From G963663315 sp965116335 (lineage in GTDB: Bacteria > Pseudomonadota > Gammaproteobacteria > Arenicellales > Poriferihabitantaceae), in the NCBI GenBank assembly GCA_965116335.1, contig OZ220677.1, positions 992,001 to 1,056,000 on the forward strand: a DNA stretch of 64,000 nucleotides, read 5' to 3'. A program made the position numbers and the translations under genes. This document shows, one piece after another, positions 32,211 to 41,950 of this stretch (position 1 is the first letter of the stretch; every line of letters begins with the position of its first letter). The notes under the pieces were generated by a model, which worked only from the letters and a program-made list of their open reading frames with translations, made no database searches and was not told the origin of the DNA.

Positions 32211-33515
32211 ATGACAAGAGCAGAACAAATCAAGGCCATCGAAAACGACTGGGCGACCAACCCGCGGTGGGCAAATATAACCCGAGGCTATAGCGCACAA
32301 GATGTGGTCCGTCTGCGCGGCTCGGTCCAGCCTGAGCTGACTTATGCGCGACGAGGCGCCGACAGACTCTGGAACCTGATTCACGGAAGCGCGAACAAAG
32401 GCTATGTGAATTGCCTGGGCGCACTGACAGCGGGCCAGGCCGTACAACAGGCCAAGGCCGGAGTTGAGGCTATTTATCTGTCCGGCTGGCAAGTGGCGGC
32501 GGACAATAACAGCTCAGAAACCATGTACCCGGATCAATCACTCTATGCCTACGATTCTGTCCCTGCCGTAATCCGCAGAATCAACAATTCTTTCGCACGG
32601 GCCGACCAGATTCAGTGGTCTCGCGGGGTGGATGAATCGAGCGATGAATATATTGATTACTTTCTGCCCATTGTCGCGGATGCTGAAGCCGGGTTCGGTG
32701 GGGTCCTCAACGCATTCGAGTTGGCCAAGAGCATGATTATCAATGGCGCTGCCGGAGTGCATTTCGAAGACCAACTGGCCGCAGTCAAAAAATGTGGACA
32801 CATGGGCGGGAAAGTACTGGTGCCGACCGAGGAAGCCATCCAGAAACTGATCGCCTCCAGACTTGCCTCAGACGTGCTCGGCGTTCCGACCCTGATCCTG
32901 GCGCGCACCGATGCCGAAGCGGCCAACCTGATCACTTCTGACTTTGATGACCGGGACAAGCCTTTCCTCACTGGAGAGCGTACTGCCGAAGGCTTCTATC
33001 GCGTAAGGAATGGATTGGAACAAGCCATTTCCAGGGGCATTGCCTACGCCCCGTGGTCGGATTTGATCTGGTGTGAGACAGCCACCCCCGATCTGGGGTT
33101 TGCGCGGGAATATGCCGACGCAATACACGAGAAATACCCGGATCAGCTGCTGGCCTATAACTGTTCGCCCTCATTCAACTGGAAGAAAAACCTGAATGAC
33201 AAGGATATTGCCGGATTCCAGGATGAAATTGCCGCCATGGGTTATAAATACCAGTTCATCACGCTGGCCGGTATCCATAATATGTGGTATCACATGTACG
33301 ATCTGGCGTATGACTATGCCAGAGGAGAAGGCATGCGTCATTATGTCGAGAAAGTACAGGAGCCGGAATTCTCCGCCGCCGCCAGGGGATACACGTTTGT
33401 CGCTCACCAGCAGGAAGTCGGCGCCGGTTACTTTGATGACGTGACCACCACCATCCAGGGTGGCTCATCCTCTGTAACCTCACTAGCCGGTTCCACCGAA
33501 GAAGACCAATTCTAA
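32211..33515 (+). CDS. aceA: Isocitrate lyase
   Basis: 434 residues from the ATG at 32211, the same length as E. coli AceA; the longer frame from 32136 has no matching N-terminus. The signature K-K-C-G-H occupies residues 193-197, numbered exactly as in E. coli, with the catalytic Cys195. W-A-N-I-T-R-G-Y-S and the C-terminal Q-E-V-G-A-G-Y-F-D are also typical. It cleaves isocitrate to glyoxylate and succinate. aceK follows 57 bp later; malate synthase is not in this window. Confidence 0.97.
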   Translation: MTRAEQIKAIENDWATNPRWANITRGYSAQDVVRLRGSVQPELTYARRGADRLWNLIHGSANKGYVNCLGALTAGQAVQQAKAGVEAIYLSGWQVAADNNSSETMYPDQSLYAYDSVPAVIRRINNSFARADQIQWSRGVDESSDEYIDYFLPIVADAEAGFGGVLNAFELAKSMIINGAAGVHFEDQLAAVKKCGHMGGKVLVPTEEAIQKLIASRLASDVLGVPTLILARTDAEAANLITSDFDDRDKPFLTGERTAEGFYRVRNGLEQAISRGIAYAPWSDLIWCETATPDLGFAREYADAIHEKYPDQLLAYNCSPSFNWKKNLNDKDIAGFQDEIAAMGYKYQFITLAGIHNMWYHMYDLAYDYARGEGMRHYVEKVQEPEFSAAARGYTFVAHQQEVGAGYFDDVTTTIQGGSSSVTSLAGSTEEDQF

Positions 33516-33572
33516 AGCGCCCGCCACCATCACAACCAGCGCCTGTACATCGGCTACGGGCGCTGACTCCTC

Positions 33573-35351
33573 ATGTGCCCTGAACCTGACAGACCGGACC
33601 TTGCCAAGCAGGTTGCAGAGACCATTTTACATGGCTTCAATCGACATTTCGCCCGGTTCCGGGAAATCACCGCCACAGCGAAACATCGGTTTGAAACGGC
33701 GGACTGGGAAAGCGAGGTTCAGGCTCGCAAGGACAGAATCTGGTTTTACGACAGACGAGTGGATGAAACCGTTGACTATATCAACCACAATCTCGACCTG
33801 GACCTTGCACATCTGGACAGATCGTTGTGGCAGGATATCAAGCGCCGATACCTGTGGCTGCTGTATGAACACAAACAACCCGAACTCGCCGAGAGCTTCT
33901 ATAACTCGGTTTTCTGCCGCCTGTTTGACCGCAGTTACTTCAATAACCGGCACATATTTGTCAACCCCGGCAGTGCCACCGATTTTCTCGGCATAGATGA
34001 TCCGGTCTATACCAGTTACTACCCGGATGAGTCAGGTCTCAAGCACACATTCAATCAGATTCTCCACCGATTCGAGCTTAAAAACAGCTGGCAAGATATA
34101 CAAAGAGACCTGGATTTGCTGGTCGAGAATCTTGAGCCTTATCTGCAATCCACAATCAAGCCCCCACCCCACCGGCAACTGCAAGTAATCTCTTCCCTGT
34201 TTTATCGGAACAAGGCCGCCTACATTGTGGGTCGAGCGTTGATCGGACATGATCGCCAGCCCTTTGTCATACCCTTGCTGCTGTCGCAAGACCTGCAACT
34301 GTATGTGGACACGATCATCACCGACCCGGATGACATTGCGCTCATATTCAGTTTCACTCGCGCCTACTTCATGGTCAATACCTCCGTACCGGCTGCCCTG
34401 GTTGAATTTCTGCACAAGATCCTGCCGACACGAAGCAAAGCCGACATCTACACTTCCATCGGCTTCCAGAAACAGGGCAAAACACTTTTTTACAGGCAGT
34501 TTCTCGATCACCTGCAACACTCGAGTGACAAACTGATCATTGCTCCGGGGATAAAAGGAATGGTGATGAGCGTATTTACATTGCCCTCTTACCCGTTCGT
34601 GTTCAAAGTCATCAATGACCATTTTGCACCACCCAAAAACATTGACCGCTCTACCGTCAAGAAGAAATACCAGATGGTGAAAATGCACGATCGGGTTGGC
34701 CGGATGGCGGACACACTCGAATTTTCTCATGTCGCGTTTCCTGTCGAACGATTCTCGGATGAACTCCTGGAAGAATTGAAAACCGCTATCCCGAACAGTA
34801 TGAGCATAGAAAACGACTTCGTCATTATCCGCCACCTGTATATCGAGAGGAGAATGGTGCCGCTCAATATCTATCTGGACACTGACGATAGTGAAATGAT
34901 CGAAAAAGGAGTCAAAAGCTATGGGGATGCAATAAAGGAAATGGTCGCGGCCAACATATTTCCCGGTGACATGCTACTGAAAAACTTCGGCGTTACCCGC
35001 TATCAACGGGTCGTATTCTATGACTACGATGAAATCTGCCACATAACAGAAATCAATATACGGTCAGTGCCCAAAGCCAGGTCCGAAGAAGAAGAGTTTT
35101 CATCCGAAATCTGGTTTCATGTGTCGGATAACGATTTCTTCCCCGAACAATTCGAGAATTTCGTAATCAATCATCCCAAAGTGCGAGAGCGGTTCCTGAT
35201 TCATCACCCCGAACTCCTGAAGCCATCCTGGTGGCGGTCCATTCAAAATGATATTATTGCCCACAAGCGTCATGACGTATATCCATATCACCAGAAAAAG
35301 CGGTTTTGTGTCCGCTATCCGGAGCGCTATCCCCCGCCGCCGGCAAATTGA
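33573..35351 (+). CDS. aceK: Isocitrate dehydrogenase kinase/phosphatase
   Basis: 592 residues, close to E. coli AceK (578). The ATP-binding loop A-P-G-I-K-G-M-V-M and the V-F-K-V-I-N-D lysine region mark the kinase fold. The long N-terminal regulatory domain with F-Y-N-S-V-F-C-R and the D-Y-D-E-I-C segment (metal ligand) are conserved. It switches IDH between TCA flux and the glyoxylate shunt. Its place directly after aceA is the classic order, here without aceB. Confidence 0.96.
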   Translation: MCPEPDRPDLAKQVAETILHGFNRHFARFREITATAKHRFETADWESEVQARKDRIWFYDRRVDETVDYINHNLDLDLAHLDRSLWQDIKRRYLWLLYEHKQPELAESFYNSVFCRLFDRSYFNNRHIFVNPGSATDFLGIDDPVYTSYYPDESGLKHTFNQILHRFELKNSWQDIQRDLDLLVENLEPYLQSTIKPPPHRQLQVISSLFYRNKAAYIVGRALIGHDRQPFVIPLLLSQDLQLYVDTIITDPDDIALIFSFTRAYFMVNTSVPAALVEFLHKILPTRSKADIYTSIGFQKQGKTLFYRQFLDHLQHSSDKLIIAPGIKGMVMSVFTLPSYPFVFKVINDHFAPPKNIDRSTVKKKYQMVKMHDRVGRMADTLEFSHVAFPVERFSDELLEELKTAIPNSMSIENDFVIIRHLYIERRMVPLNIYLDTDDSEMIEKGVKSYGDAIKEMVAANIFPGDMLLKNFGVTRYQRVVFYDYDEICHITEINIRSVPKARSEEEEFSSEIWFHVSDNDFFPEQFENFVINHPKVRERFLIHHPELLKPSWWRSIQNDIIAHKRHDVYPYHQKKRFCVRYPERYPPPPAN

Positions 35352-35372
35352 CAACTATCCGGTACTTTACTA

Positions 35373-35852
35373 ATGAAAACAGCAGACCTGACCGATGAAT
35401 ACCCGGATGTTCAGATTTGCGATCCGGTATTCCGATCTTTTGGAGGGAATCGCCAATTTCACGGTGAGATTCGCACGGTGAAGTGCTTTGAAGACAATAG
35501 CTGTATACGTCGCAGCCTTTCAGAAAAAGTCGAGGGTGCCGTTCTGGTAGTCGATGCAGGCGGGTCGAGAAGATGCGCCATGCTCGGTGACATGCTGGCC
35601 CGAATGGGTGCCGATAACGGCTGGGCCGGCGGGATATTCTATGGCTTAATCCGGGACAGCGCAGAAATAAACAGGATACCATTCGGAGTACAGGCGCTTG
35701 GCGTCATCCCGGTCCGAAGTGTCAAGGAAGGACTGGGCAAACAGGATGTCCCGGTCAAATTTGCCGGAGTCACCTTTACTCCGGGTGAATATGTCTATGC
35801 AGACGAAGATGGAATCATTGTCAGCGCAACACCATTACAACTGCCCGCCTGA
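35373..35852 (+). CDS. rraA: Ribonuclease E activity regulator RraA
   Basis: 159 residues, near the 161 of E. coli RraA. Motifs are L-T-D-E-Y-P-D at the N-terminus, F-G-G-N-R-Q-F-H-G, then G-G-S-R-R-C-A-M-L-G-D, and the C-terminal Y-V-Y-A-D-E-D-G-I-I-V. RraA binds and inhibits RNase E in E. coli; many homologues also have aldolase-like activity. It follows aceK by 21 bp. Confidence 0.92.
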   Translation: MKTADLTDEYPDVQICDPVFRSFGGNRQFHGEIRTVKCFEDNSCIRRSLSEKVEGAVLVVDAGGSRRCAMLGDMLARMGADNGWAGGIFYGLIRDSAEINRIPFGVQALGVIPVRSVKEGLGKQDVPVKFAGVTFTPGEYVYADEDGIIVSATPLQLPA

Positions 35853-35889
35853 TCGAAGAATTACCGGGGTTATTTCGCGGGTTTGATTA

Positions 35890-36324
35890 CTACGAAAGCT
35901 GTTTTTCGCGAATCTCGTCCAGGGTCTTGCAGTCGATACACAAACTGGCAGTGGGTCGCGCTTCCAGCCTTTTCAAGCCGATCTCCTCTCCACAATTTTC
36001 GCAATATCCGAAGTCCCCGCCAGCCAGGCTGGAAATTGAGTTCTCAATCTTCTTGATCAGTTTTCTGTCTCGATCCCGGCCTCTTAATTCAAGCGCCATA
36101 TCGGTCTCCTGACTGGCGCGGTCGGTAGGGTCGGGATGATTCGCGGTCTCATCCTGGATATTGTGCACGGTACGGGAAGTCTCATCGGTCAGCTCGGCTC
36201 GCCATGCCCGCAGGATCGCTTCGAAATGGGCGAGTTGCCGCGGCCCCATATATTTTTCAGATCTCGCCGGTTTATAGGGTTTGATACCATGAATCAGTAA
36301 TTCAGGTTTTCTTCTCGCAGCCAT
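35890..36324 (-). CDS. dksA: RNA polymerase-binding protein DksA
   Basis: 144 residues with a coiled-coil shaft tipped by the D-x-x-D-x-A-S pattern (D-P-T-D-R-A-S-Q-E) and a zinc finger C-x-x-C (C-E-N-C) followed by C-x-x-C (C-I-D-C). This is the DksA family, which inserts into the RNA polymerase secondary channel and acts with ppGpp. Length and order match E. coli DksA (151). The gene is convergent with rraA. Confidence 0.94.
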   Translation of the reverse strand: MAARRKPELLIHGIKPYKPARSEKYMGPRQLAHFEAILRAWRAELTDETSRTVHNIQDETANHPDPTDRASQETDMALELRGRDRDRKLIKKIENSISSLAGGDFGYCENCGEEIGLKRLEARPTASLCIDCKTLDEIREKQLS

Positions 36325-36514
36325 TTATGAGATATTTATTGAAAATCAACAGGTTAATAAAAAATTAAAGAGACCAGGCCCAGTGTTTTGACCCGATCGC
36401 AAAAATCAGGGACGGGTTTATACCAAATGCCACAATACATTGCAACGCAAAATCAAGGCCGGGGCAGGCTCTGTGATGACATTTAATCGCAATGTCCATC
36501 TATCAGACGTTGGT

Positions 36515-36814
36515 TCAGGCTTTGCCGGACTTGCCGCGCCTGGTCGCCGCCCGCAAACGTCTGGCTTCGGTCGGAGTCAGCACGAGCGGACGGTAAATTT
36601 CGACACGGTCATGGTCTTTCAGACGATAATCCAAATCCCTCCTGAACCCGTAAACGCCTGCCTCGATCCGATCAAAATCCAGTCCCGTAATTTTCCTCAT
36701 GATGCCCGACTTCTCGATGGCTTGCCGAATGGTCGTTCCCTCCGGGCAGGGCAGGACTATTTTTTCCTGATGATCGGGCAAGGCGTATACCACAGAAACG
36801 ACTATCTCTTTCAT
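36515..36814 (-). CDS. rnfH: RnfH family ubiquitin-like protein (RatB)
   Basis: 99 residues with a beta-grasp fold: V-V-Y-A-L-P-D-H-Q-E, then G-T-T-I-R-Q-A-I, and D-R-V-E-I-Y-R-P-L at the end. It overlaps ratA by 4 bp. This ratA-rnfH pair next to smpB is conserved in Gammaproteobacteria. A basic C-terminal tail (R-R-L-R-A-A-T-R-R-G-K) follows. Confidence 0.9.
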   Translation of the reverse strand: MKEIVVSVVYALPDHQEKIVLPCPEGTTIRQAIEKSGIMRKITGLDFDRIEAGVYGFRRDLDYRLKDHDRVEIYRPLVLTPTEARRLRAATRRGKSGKA

Positions 36815-37254
36815 GTCTTGTCAGACACATAGAGCTCATCGGCGCGCCGGACAAATGAATCAACCATCGAATCCGCAATTCTCCTGAATACCGGGCCCAC
36901 CACCGCCCCCAGAAAACGATTGGAAAAATCGAACTCCAGATCCAGTTTGACTTTTGAGGCATTCTCTTCCAGGTAGATGAACTCCCAGGTTCCATGCAGT
37001 TCGCTGAACGGCCCATTCACCAGTGTCAGTATGATCTTCCGGGTTCCTTCCAGTTTATTACACGTGGTAAATGACTTTTCGATTCCCTTGTAGGCAATTT
37101 TAATCGAAGCGACCACCTCCTCGTCGGTGCGGCTGATTTCCTCTGACCCACCGCACCAGGGCAGAAATTCCTGATACCGGCTAACATCATTAACCAGCAT
37201 GAACATCTCACGGGCGCTGTGTGTAACCAGCGCTGACCTCGTTACCGTATACAT
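36811..37254 (-). CDS. ratA: RatA/COQ10-family START-like protein
   Basis: 147 residues with the SRPBCC fold. Features are S-A-L-V-T-H-S-A-R-E-M-F near the start, Y-Q-E-F-L-P-W-C, and the C-terminal W-x-x-R-I-A-D-type helix. RatA was reported to bind the 50S subunit and block 70S assembly in E. coli; homologues such as COQ10 bind ubiquinone. It is first in the two-gene operon with rnfH and divergent from smpB. Confidence 0.9.
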   Translation of the reverse strand: MYTVTRSALVTHSAREMFMLVNDVSRYQEFLPWCGGSEEISRTDEEVVASIKIAYKGIEKSFTTCNKLEGTRKIILTLVNGPFSELHGTWEFIYLEENASKVKLDLEFDFSNRFLGAVVGPVFRRIADSMVDSFVRRADELYVSDKT

Positions 37255-37351
37255 CTCGCTTATGCCCTGATTCCAGACAAATTCCGATTAGTGGATTATA
37301 CTGCACGAAGTCCAGAGCAACCTGTTCTCATATACTTCCTACCCATAAAAA

Positions 37352-37828
37352 ATGGCCAAGTCCAAAAAGAAAACACCGTCCAATACCATTGCTGTCAACA
37401 GAAAGGTCTGGCACGATTACACGATTGGAGAACAATTTGAGGCAGGTATCGCCCTTGAAGGATGGGAGGTAAAAAGTCTCAGAACCGGACGCGCCCAGCT
37501 CAAGGAAAGCTATGTATTTATTCACCAGGGGGAAATTTTTCTGACCGGAGCGCACATCTCCCCGCTGGCCAGTACGTCAACCCATGTCACAGCGAATCCG
37601 ACACGCCACAGAAAACTGCTGCTGCACAACAAGGAAATCAGCAAGCTGATTGGCGCCACGGAGCGGGCGGGCTATACCATTGCGCCGCTGAGCCTGTACT
37701 GGGTACGCGGAAAGGTGAAGCTCAAAATTGCACTGGCAAAAGGGAAAAAACAATACGATAAACGCCAGGCACTCAAGCAACGCGACTGGGACAGACAGAA
37801 ACAACGCCTTTTCAAGAACGCTGGCTAA
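37352..37828 (+). CDS. smpB: SsrA-binding protein SmpB
   Basis: 158 residues (E. coli SmpB 160). The start N-R-K-V-W-H-D-Y, G-W-E-V-K-S-L-R and the basic C-terminal tail D-R-Q-K-Q-R-L are the family hallmarks. SmpB delivers tmRNA to stalled ribosomes. The ssrA gene follows 950 bp downstream after the divergent djlA gene. Confidence 0.97.
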   Translation: MAKSKKKTPSNTIAVNRKVWHDYTIGEQFEAGIALEGWEVKSLRTGRAQLKESYVFIHQGEIFLTGAHISPLASTSTHVTANPTRHRKLLLHNKEISKLIGATERAGYTIAPLSLYWVRGKVKLKIALAKGKKQYDKRQALKQRDWDRQKQRLFKNAG

Positions 37829-37858
37829 GCCAGTTTCGACCGGCTTCTGTCAAGCGGG

Positions 37859-38647
37859 CTAAAACTCCCTGTGCTCCTTGATACGCTCGTAAGCCTGGCG
37901 AATTTCCTGGGTTCTTTGCGTGGCGATCTTCATCATTTCCTCCGGCAAGCCCTTCGCCACTAATTTGTCCGGGTGATGCTGACTCATCAACCGCCGGTAA
38001 GATTTTTTTATCTCGGCATCGCTGGCATTTTCATCGACATTCAGCACCGAATAAGCATCGTCCAGTGAAATCTGGCCACCGGGTTGTTGACGATGATGAA
38101 GCTCAGCGGAAACAGACGCCATAATAGCTTCCATTTCATGCGGAGGAAACCCGATTTCTCCGCAAACCTGCTCCACCACCCGACCTTCCTCAGGATGTCG
38201 AACTCCATCGGCATAAACAGCAACGCAAAGTATCTCAATGAACATCCGTTGCAAGGTCGAACGCCGGCCAACTTCCTGTCGGAACTGCGCGAGAACCGCC
38301 GACAGGTCGAAGTCATCCGCCTTGCCTTGATTGAACAGGCTTTTAGCTGCTTCACGCTGGTCGGGCGAAAGATTCATATCCGCCATAATGCGCCTGGCCA
38401 GCCGGATTTCATCATCCGTGACCCGACCATCGGCCTTGCTGATATGTCCGGTTACGGAGAAGACCGCAGTAAAAAATGCCGCCTGCACGCGAAACTGATG
38501 CCCCCGCGGAAGACTGCCCGCCTGATCCAGGTTCTTTTTTAATCCCTGATCAAATTTACGACCGACTGCCGCACCCAATACCGCGCCAAGCGGCCCGGCC
38601 ATCATAAAACCGAATGCGCCACCAGCCAGAGTTCCCCACCATGACAT
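37859..38647 (-). CDS. djlA: Membrane-anchored co-chaperone DjlA
   Basis: 262 residues with three parts: an N-terminal glycine-rich transmembrane segment (W-W-G-T-L-A-G-G-A-F-G-F-M), a central TerB-like helical domain (H-I-S-K-A-D-G-R-V), and a C-terminal J domain with the essential H-P-D in S-Q-H-H-P-D-K-L. This is DjlA, which stimulates DnaK at the membrane. The protein is complete. Confidence 0.94.
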   Translation of the reverse strand: MSWWGTLAGGAFGFMMAGPLGAVLGAAVGRKFDQGLKKNLDQAGSLPRGHQFRVQAAFFTAVFSVTGHISKADGRVTDDEIRLARRIMADMNLSPDQREAAKSLFNQGKADDFDLSAVLAQFRQEVGRRSTLQRMFIEILCVAVYADGVRHPEEGRVVEQVCGEIGFPPHEMEAIMASVSAELHHRQQPGGQISLDDAYSVLNVDENASDAEIKKSYRRLMSQHHPDKLVAKGLPEEMMKIATQRTQEIRQAYERIKEHREF

Positions 38648-38762
38648 TATCTGTTCACCTTTTCCACATTGAGTCCGCGATTCAATATTATATAGGGTGC
38701 ATCAATATAATGAGCGTCAAACACCACAAATAAATAATTCTGTCGCGTATCAGTGCCTGTGG

Positions 38763-38768
38763 TATAAT
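38763..38768 (+). promoter_or_regulatory. -10 element of ssrA
   Basis: TATAAT ends 9 bases before the mature 5' end of tmRNA. A -35 box is not clear at 17-base spacing (c-t-g-t-c-g). Confidence 0.6.
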
Positions 38769-38777
38769 CCTGAACAT

Positions 38778-39136
38778 GGGGGTGACTGGTTTCGACGTCG
38801 GTCACGAAGCCATCGGAGCATGTCGAGGTGTAGAGTTCCTCGTAAATCCAGCTACACAACAATAGTTGCCAACGACGACAACTACGCACTAGCCGCCTGA
38901 GTCGGCTAGTCCTTTCACTCAAGCTCGCCTTCAGGCTGAGGTTAGAAAGGTCAAATCATGGAGGCTCGCCAGGCAGTTCAGTCTGTTAGCTGTCGGTTAA
39001 AACCAATCGGACTCGCCGACCCGCAAGTACGTCTGCCTTCTGGCAGGTCGGTCAAACTCAAAGCGCAGACTAAACATGTAGTAGCCGGTGAGTGTAGGGT
39101 CTGCGGACGCGGGTTCAATTCCCGCCACCTCCACCA
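38778..39136 (+). ncRNA. ssrA: Transfer-messenger RNA (tmRNA)
   Basis: A 359-nt one-piece tmRNA. The 5' GGGGGTG pairs with CACCTCC before the encoded ACCA at 39133-39136. The T-loop region has GGTTCAATTCC. The tag open frame at 38868-38900 encodes A-N-D-D-N-Y-A-L-A-A and ends in TGA. This tag is the gammaproteobacterial form. SmpB is encoded nearby. Confidence 0.98.
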
Positions 39137-39183
39137 ATCAGGAGTGATCTTCTGGAAAATGACATGTATTGCGGTATATACAC

Positions 39184-40980
39184 ATGGAAACCAATCTACA
39201 ACGCCCACGGAGGTTGTTCGCGCAACCCGTCCGCTATGAGATTCCTGCGTTCCAACGTCGCTACATCTGGAAACAAGAGGAGCAATGGGAGCCTCTATGG
39301 TATGATGTAGAAGACTTGGCGCAGTCAATCGTGGAGGACCGACCCAAGCAGCATTTCATGGGTGCCGTCGTGCTTCAACAGACCCAGTTTGCGACTGCGA
39401 CAATTGAGCGTCGCATCGTTGTGGATGGTCAACAACGACTTACCACATTACAGTTGCTCATCGACGCGATTCAGGAAGTGCTTGAGAATGAGGAACACTC
39501 CTATCCCGCCAAGCGCTTGTCCATGCTGGTTACCAACGGCCAAGAATACCGCAATGGGAATCCAGACTACACCTTCAAAGTGTGGCCGACAACCGTCGAC
39601 AGAGATGCCTTTCGGCACGCGATGAGTAACGACCTGACAACTACTAACTTCGTAACCTCCCAAATAGTGCGGGCACACGAGTATTTCAAAAGGCAGACAG
39701 AGAAATGGCTCAACCAGTCTTCACGAGAGTCGAGTGAGCGTCGTGCTTCCGCCTTGGAACAGGCGGTGAGTCAACACTTGGAGTTGGTAGTCATTGATCT
39801 CGGAGAATCGGACGATCCACACATTATCTTCGAAACGTTGAACGCACGCGGCACGCCCCTGCTCCAATCTGACATGGTCAAGAACAAGATACTGCATGAA
39901 GCGAAGATCGAGGTGGCGAACAACGATGGAAAAGCGTCTCCCGAGGAGCAGAACATCTGGCCATTCGATCAGGGCGATTGGTGGACTCAAGAAGTCGGAC
40001 AAGGACTGCAACGGAGACCGCGTGTCGATGTGTATCTTAATCACTGGCTCACGCTACGCAACCAGATAGAAATGAAACCCTACGACGAATTTAGGGCGTT
40101 TTCGAAATATGCGAGCACCCGCAGCGTGGAGGGAAACGAGACCATACAGGATGTTGCCCGCGATATGAGCAACATTGGGAATATCTATCGGGATGTCGAG
40201 GAAGTCCGACGCACAGACATATCGAGGTTCCTCGAAAGACGGAACGTGATGAACGTAGGCGTGGTGACGCCCTTACTGTTGTGGCTCCTTTCCAGCGACC
40301 AGACGCAGGCACGGCTCACAAACTGCCTTACAGCTCTTGAGAGCTTTCTGGTTCGGCGAGTAGTGTGTGGCTACAGCACCCGGAGTTACGGAGAGCTTTT
40401 TGTTGGCCTGATTCGAAAGCTGGAGGAAGCGTCGCCTGAAGATGCAGACCGCGTCTTGGTCTCGTATCTCGGCGAACAGACGGCACAAGCCACATTGTGG
40501 CCGAGCGACGAGGAATTGCGCGAGAGATTCGTCACGGCACCCCTATACCTTACTCGCGGACGTCTGAGGATGGTGCTGGAAGGAATTGAGGAAGCACTGC
40601 GAACTAACAAGACGGAGAGTACACAAGTGCCTGATGGCCTACACATGGAACATATCATGCCACAGACTTGGCATCCGAACTGGCAGCTCCCGGCCAAGAT
40701 GGCCGGAGACGAGGAAGCCATCGCCGACCGCAACCGAGCGATCCATACAATCGGGAATCTGACGCTGGTCAATGGTCGACTGAACTCGTCGCTGTCCAAT
40801 GCGCCTTGGGAGAAGAAAAGAGAAACCCTAGCCGACCATAGCGTACTCTTTCTGAACAAGCGCTTGGTAAACAAGGGCCCGAAAGTTTGGGATGAGTCGG
40901 CGATCAAAAAGCGAGCGAAATGGCTGCACAAACAGGCGGTGAAAATCTGGCCACACGCTGGAAAGCTTGAATTGGCTTGA
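39184..40980 (+). CDS. GmrSD-like DUF262/DUF1524 restriction protein
   Basis: 598 residues from the ATG at 39184; a TTG 15 bases upstream is less likely. The N-terminal DUF262 domain has Q-R-R-Y-I-W and the nucleotide-binding motif D-G-Q-Q-R-L-T-T-L. The C-terminal DUF1524 domain has a His-Me-finger-type H-I-M-P-Q-T-W, then I-G-N-L-T-L-V-N-G and S-L-S-N-A-P-W-E-K-K-R. This single-chain architecture is that of GmrSD-type (type IV) enzymes that restrict DNA with modified, often glucosylated, cytosines, and of BREX-associated BrxU. It begins 47 bp after the ssrA 3' end, a hot spot for integration. A membrane protein gene follows. Confidence 0.9.
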   Translation: METNLQRPRRLFAQPVRYEIPAFQRRYIWKQEEQWEPLWYDVEDLAQSIVEDRPKQHFMGAVVLQQTQFATATIERRIVVDGQQRLTTLQLLIDAIQEVLENEEHSYPAKRLSMLVTNGQEYRNGNPDYTFKVWPTTVDRDAFRHAMSNDLTTTNFVTSQIVRAHEYFKRQTEKWLNQSSRESSERRASALEQAVSQHLELVVIDLGESDDPHIIFETLNARGTPLLQSDMVKNKILHEAKIEVANNDGKASPEEQNIWPFDQGDWWTQEVGQGLQRRPRVDVYLNHWLTLRNQIEMKPYDEFRAFSKYASTRSVEGNETIQDVARDMSNIGNIYRDVEEVRRTDISRFLERRNVMNVGVVTPLLLWLLSSDQTQARLTNCLTALESFLVRRVVCGYSTRSYGELFVGLIRKLEEASPEDADRVLVSYLGEQTAQATLWPSDEELRERFVTAPLYLTRGRLRMVLEGIEEALRTNKTESTQVPDGLHMEHIMPQTWHPNWQLPAKMAGDEEAIADRNRAIHTIGNLTLVNGRLNSSLSNAPWEKKRETLADHSVLFLNKRLVNKGPKVWDESAIKKRAKWLHKQAVKIWPHAGKLELA

Positions 40981-41119
40981 TCATCTGGGGGCGATCGGTG
41001 AAAAGAGTCCTGCATCGCAGTCTACTATGAGCATGCGACTAACTTGGATGACCGTATTACCAGAATAGCATAGAGCACAATGAAAAAATCGTACTGCACC
41101 AGAATTGGAGATTCTATCC

Positions 41120-41950
41120 GTGCCTGACTGGATATTTCCATCGCTGGTCAGCAGTTCTCTTACCCTCGTGGTAACGTTGTTTGTGGTGGTGGTCCGGAAT
41201 CGTCGGTCACTGCTTACCTATCACGCAACGCACGACCGAATAGGTATTTCGACACGTGACAACATTCACGGAGAAGTTTTGGTGACTGTTGGCGGCAATC
41301 AGATGCAGAATCTTTATATGAGTAATGTCTGGCTCGTTAATCGCAGCATGCGAGATGTACAAGACCTATCGGTAAAAGTATGGTGCGAACCTAACGACAT
41401 GCACCTGATGAGCGAACAGACGCATATTGTGGGCACGATCGAGTTCCTCAAACACACTGCTGAATATGAGGAGATCAAGAGCCAACTAATGAATGCGGTT
41501 GCTAAAGTGGAAAAGGCGAAGGCCACAGAAGACTACGTAACAGCAGATCAAATCGACCAGGCTCAAGCCACCAACTGGCAAGTGTGGCGTACCCAGCGAT
41601 GGTATGAAGTGCCGGTGCTCGCGCGAGGCCAGACGATCAGATTCACGTACATGACGAATGTCCTATCCAATGCGGACCCGGCAATACACATCTCGTGCCA
41701 GAAAGCGGGCGTCCGGGTGAAATACAAGCAACCGTACCAACCTGTCTGGCACCTTTGGGAGGTGCCGCTCATTGAAGCCAGCCTTAGCGGAATAGTGATC
41801 GGAATGCTGGTTTGGCTTGTCGTCATCAGTACAATATCGACTCTCTGGGTTGCAGCCCTACTCTGTCTGGTCGTGGGTCTCTTGGGCAACATCCCCGGTG
41901 CGGCGATAGTCAAGTTCTATAGATGGCTTCGAAATCGGCTGATTGGATAA
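41120..41950 (+). CDS. Membrane protein of unknown function
   Basis: 276 residues from the GTG at 41120 (TTGGAG is 9 bases upstream); a TTG at 41105 is the other option. One N-terminal membrane helix (L-V-V-T-L-F-V-V-V-V) is followed by a large soluble region with L-V-T-V-G-G-N-Q-M and N-R-S-M-R-D-V-Q, then two hydrophobic segments near the C-terminus (G-M-L-V-W-L-V-V-I and L-L-C-L-V-V-G-L-L). I do not recognise the family. It lies 139 bp after the GmrSD-like gene on the same strand; a functional link is possible but not shown. Confidence 0.55.
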   Translation: MPDWIFPSLVSSSLTLVVTLFVVVVRNRRSLLTYHATHDRIGISTRDNIHGEVLVTVGGNQMQNLYMSNVWLVNRSMRDVQDLSVKVWCEPNDMHLMSEQTHIVGTIEFLKHTAEYEEIKSQLMNAVAKVEKAKATEDYVTADQIDQAQATNWQVWRTQRWYEVPVLARGQTIRFTYMTNVLSNADPAIHISCQKAGVRVKYKQPYQPVWHLWEVPLIEASLSGIVIGMLVWLVVISTISTLWVAALLCLVVGLLGNIPGAAIVKFYRWLRNRLIG

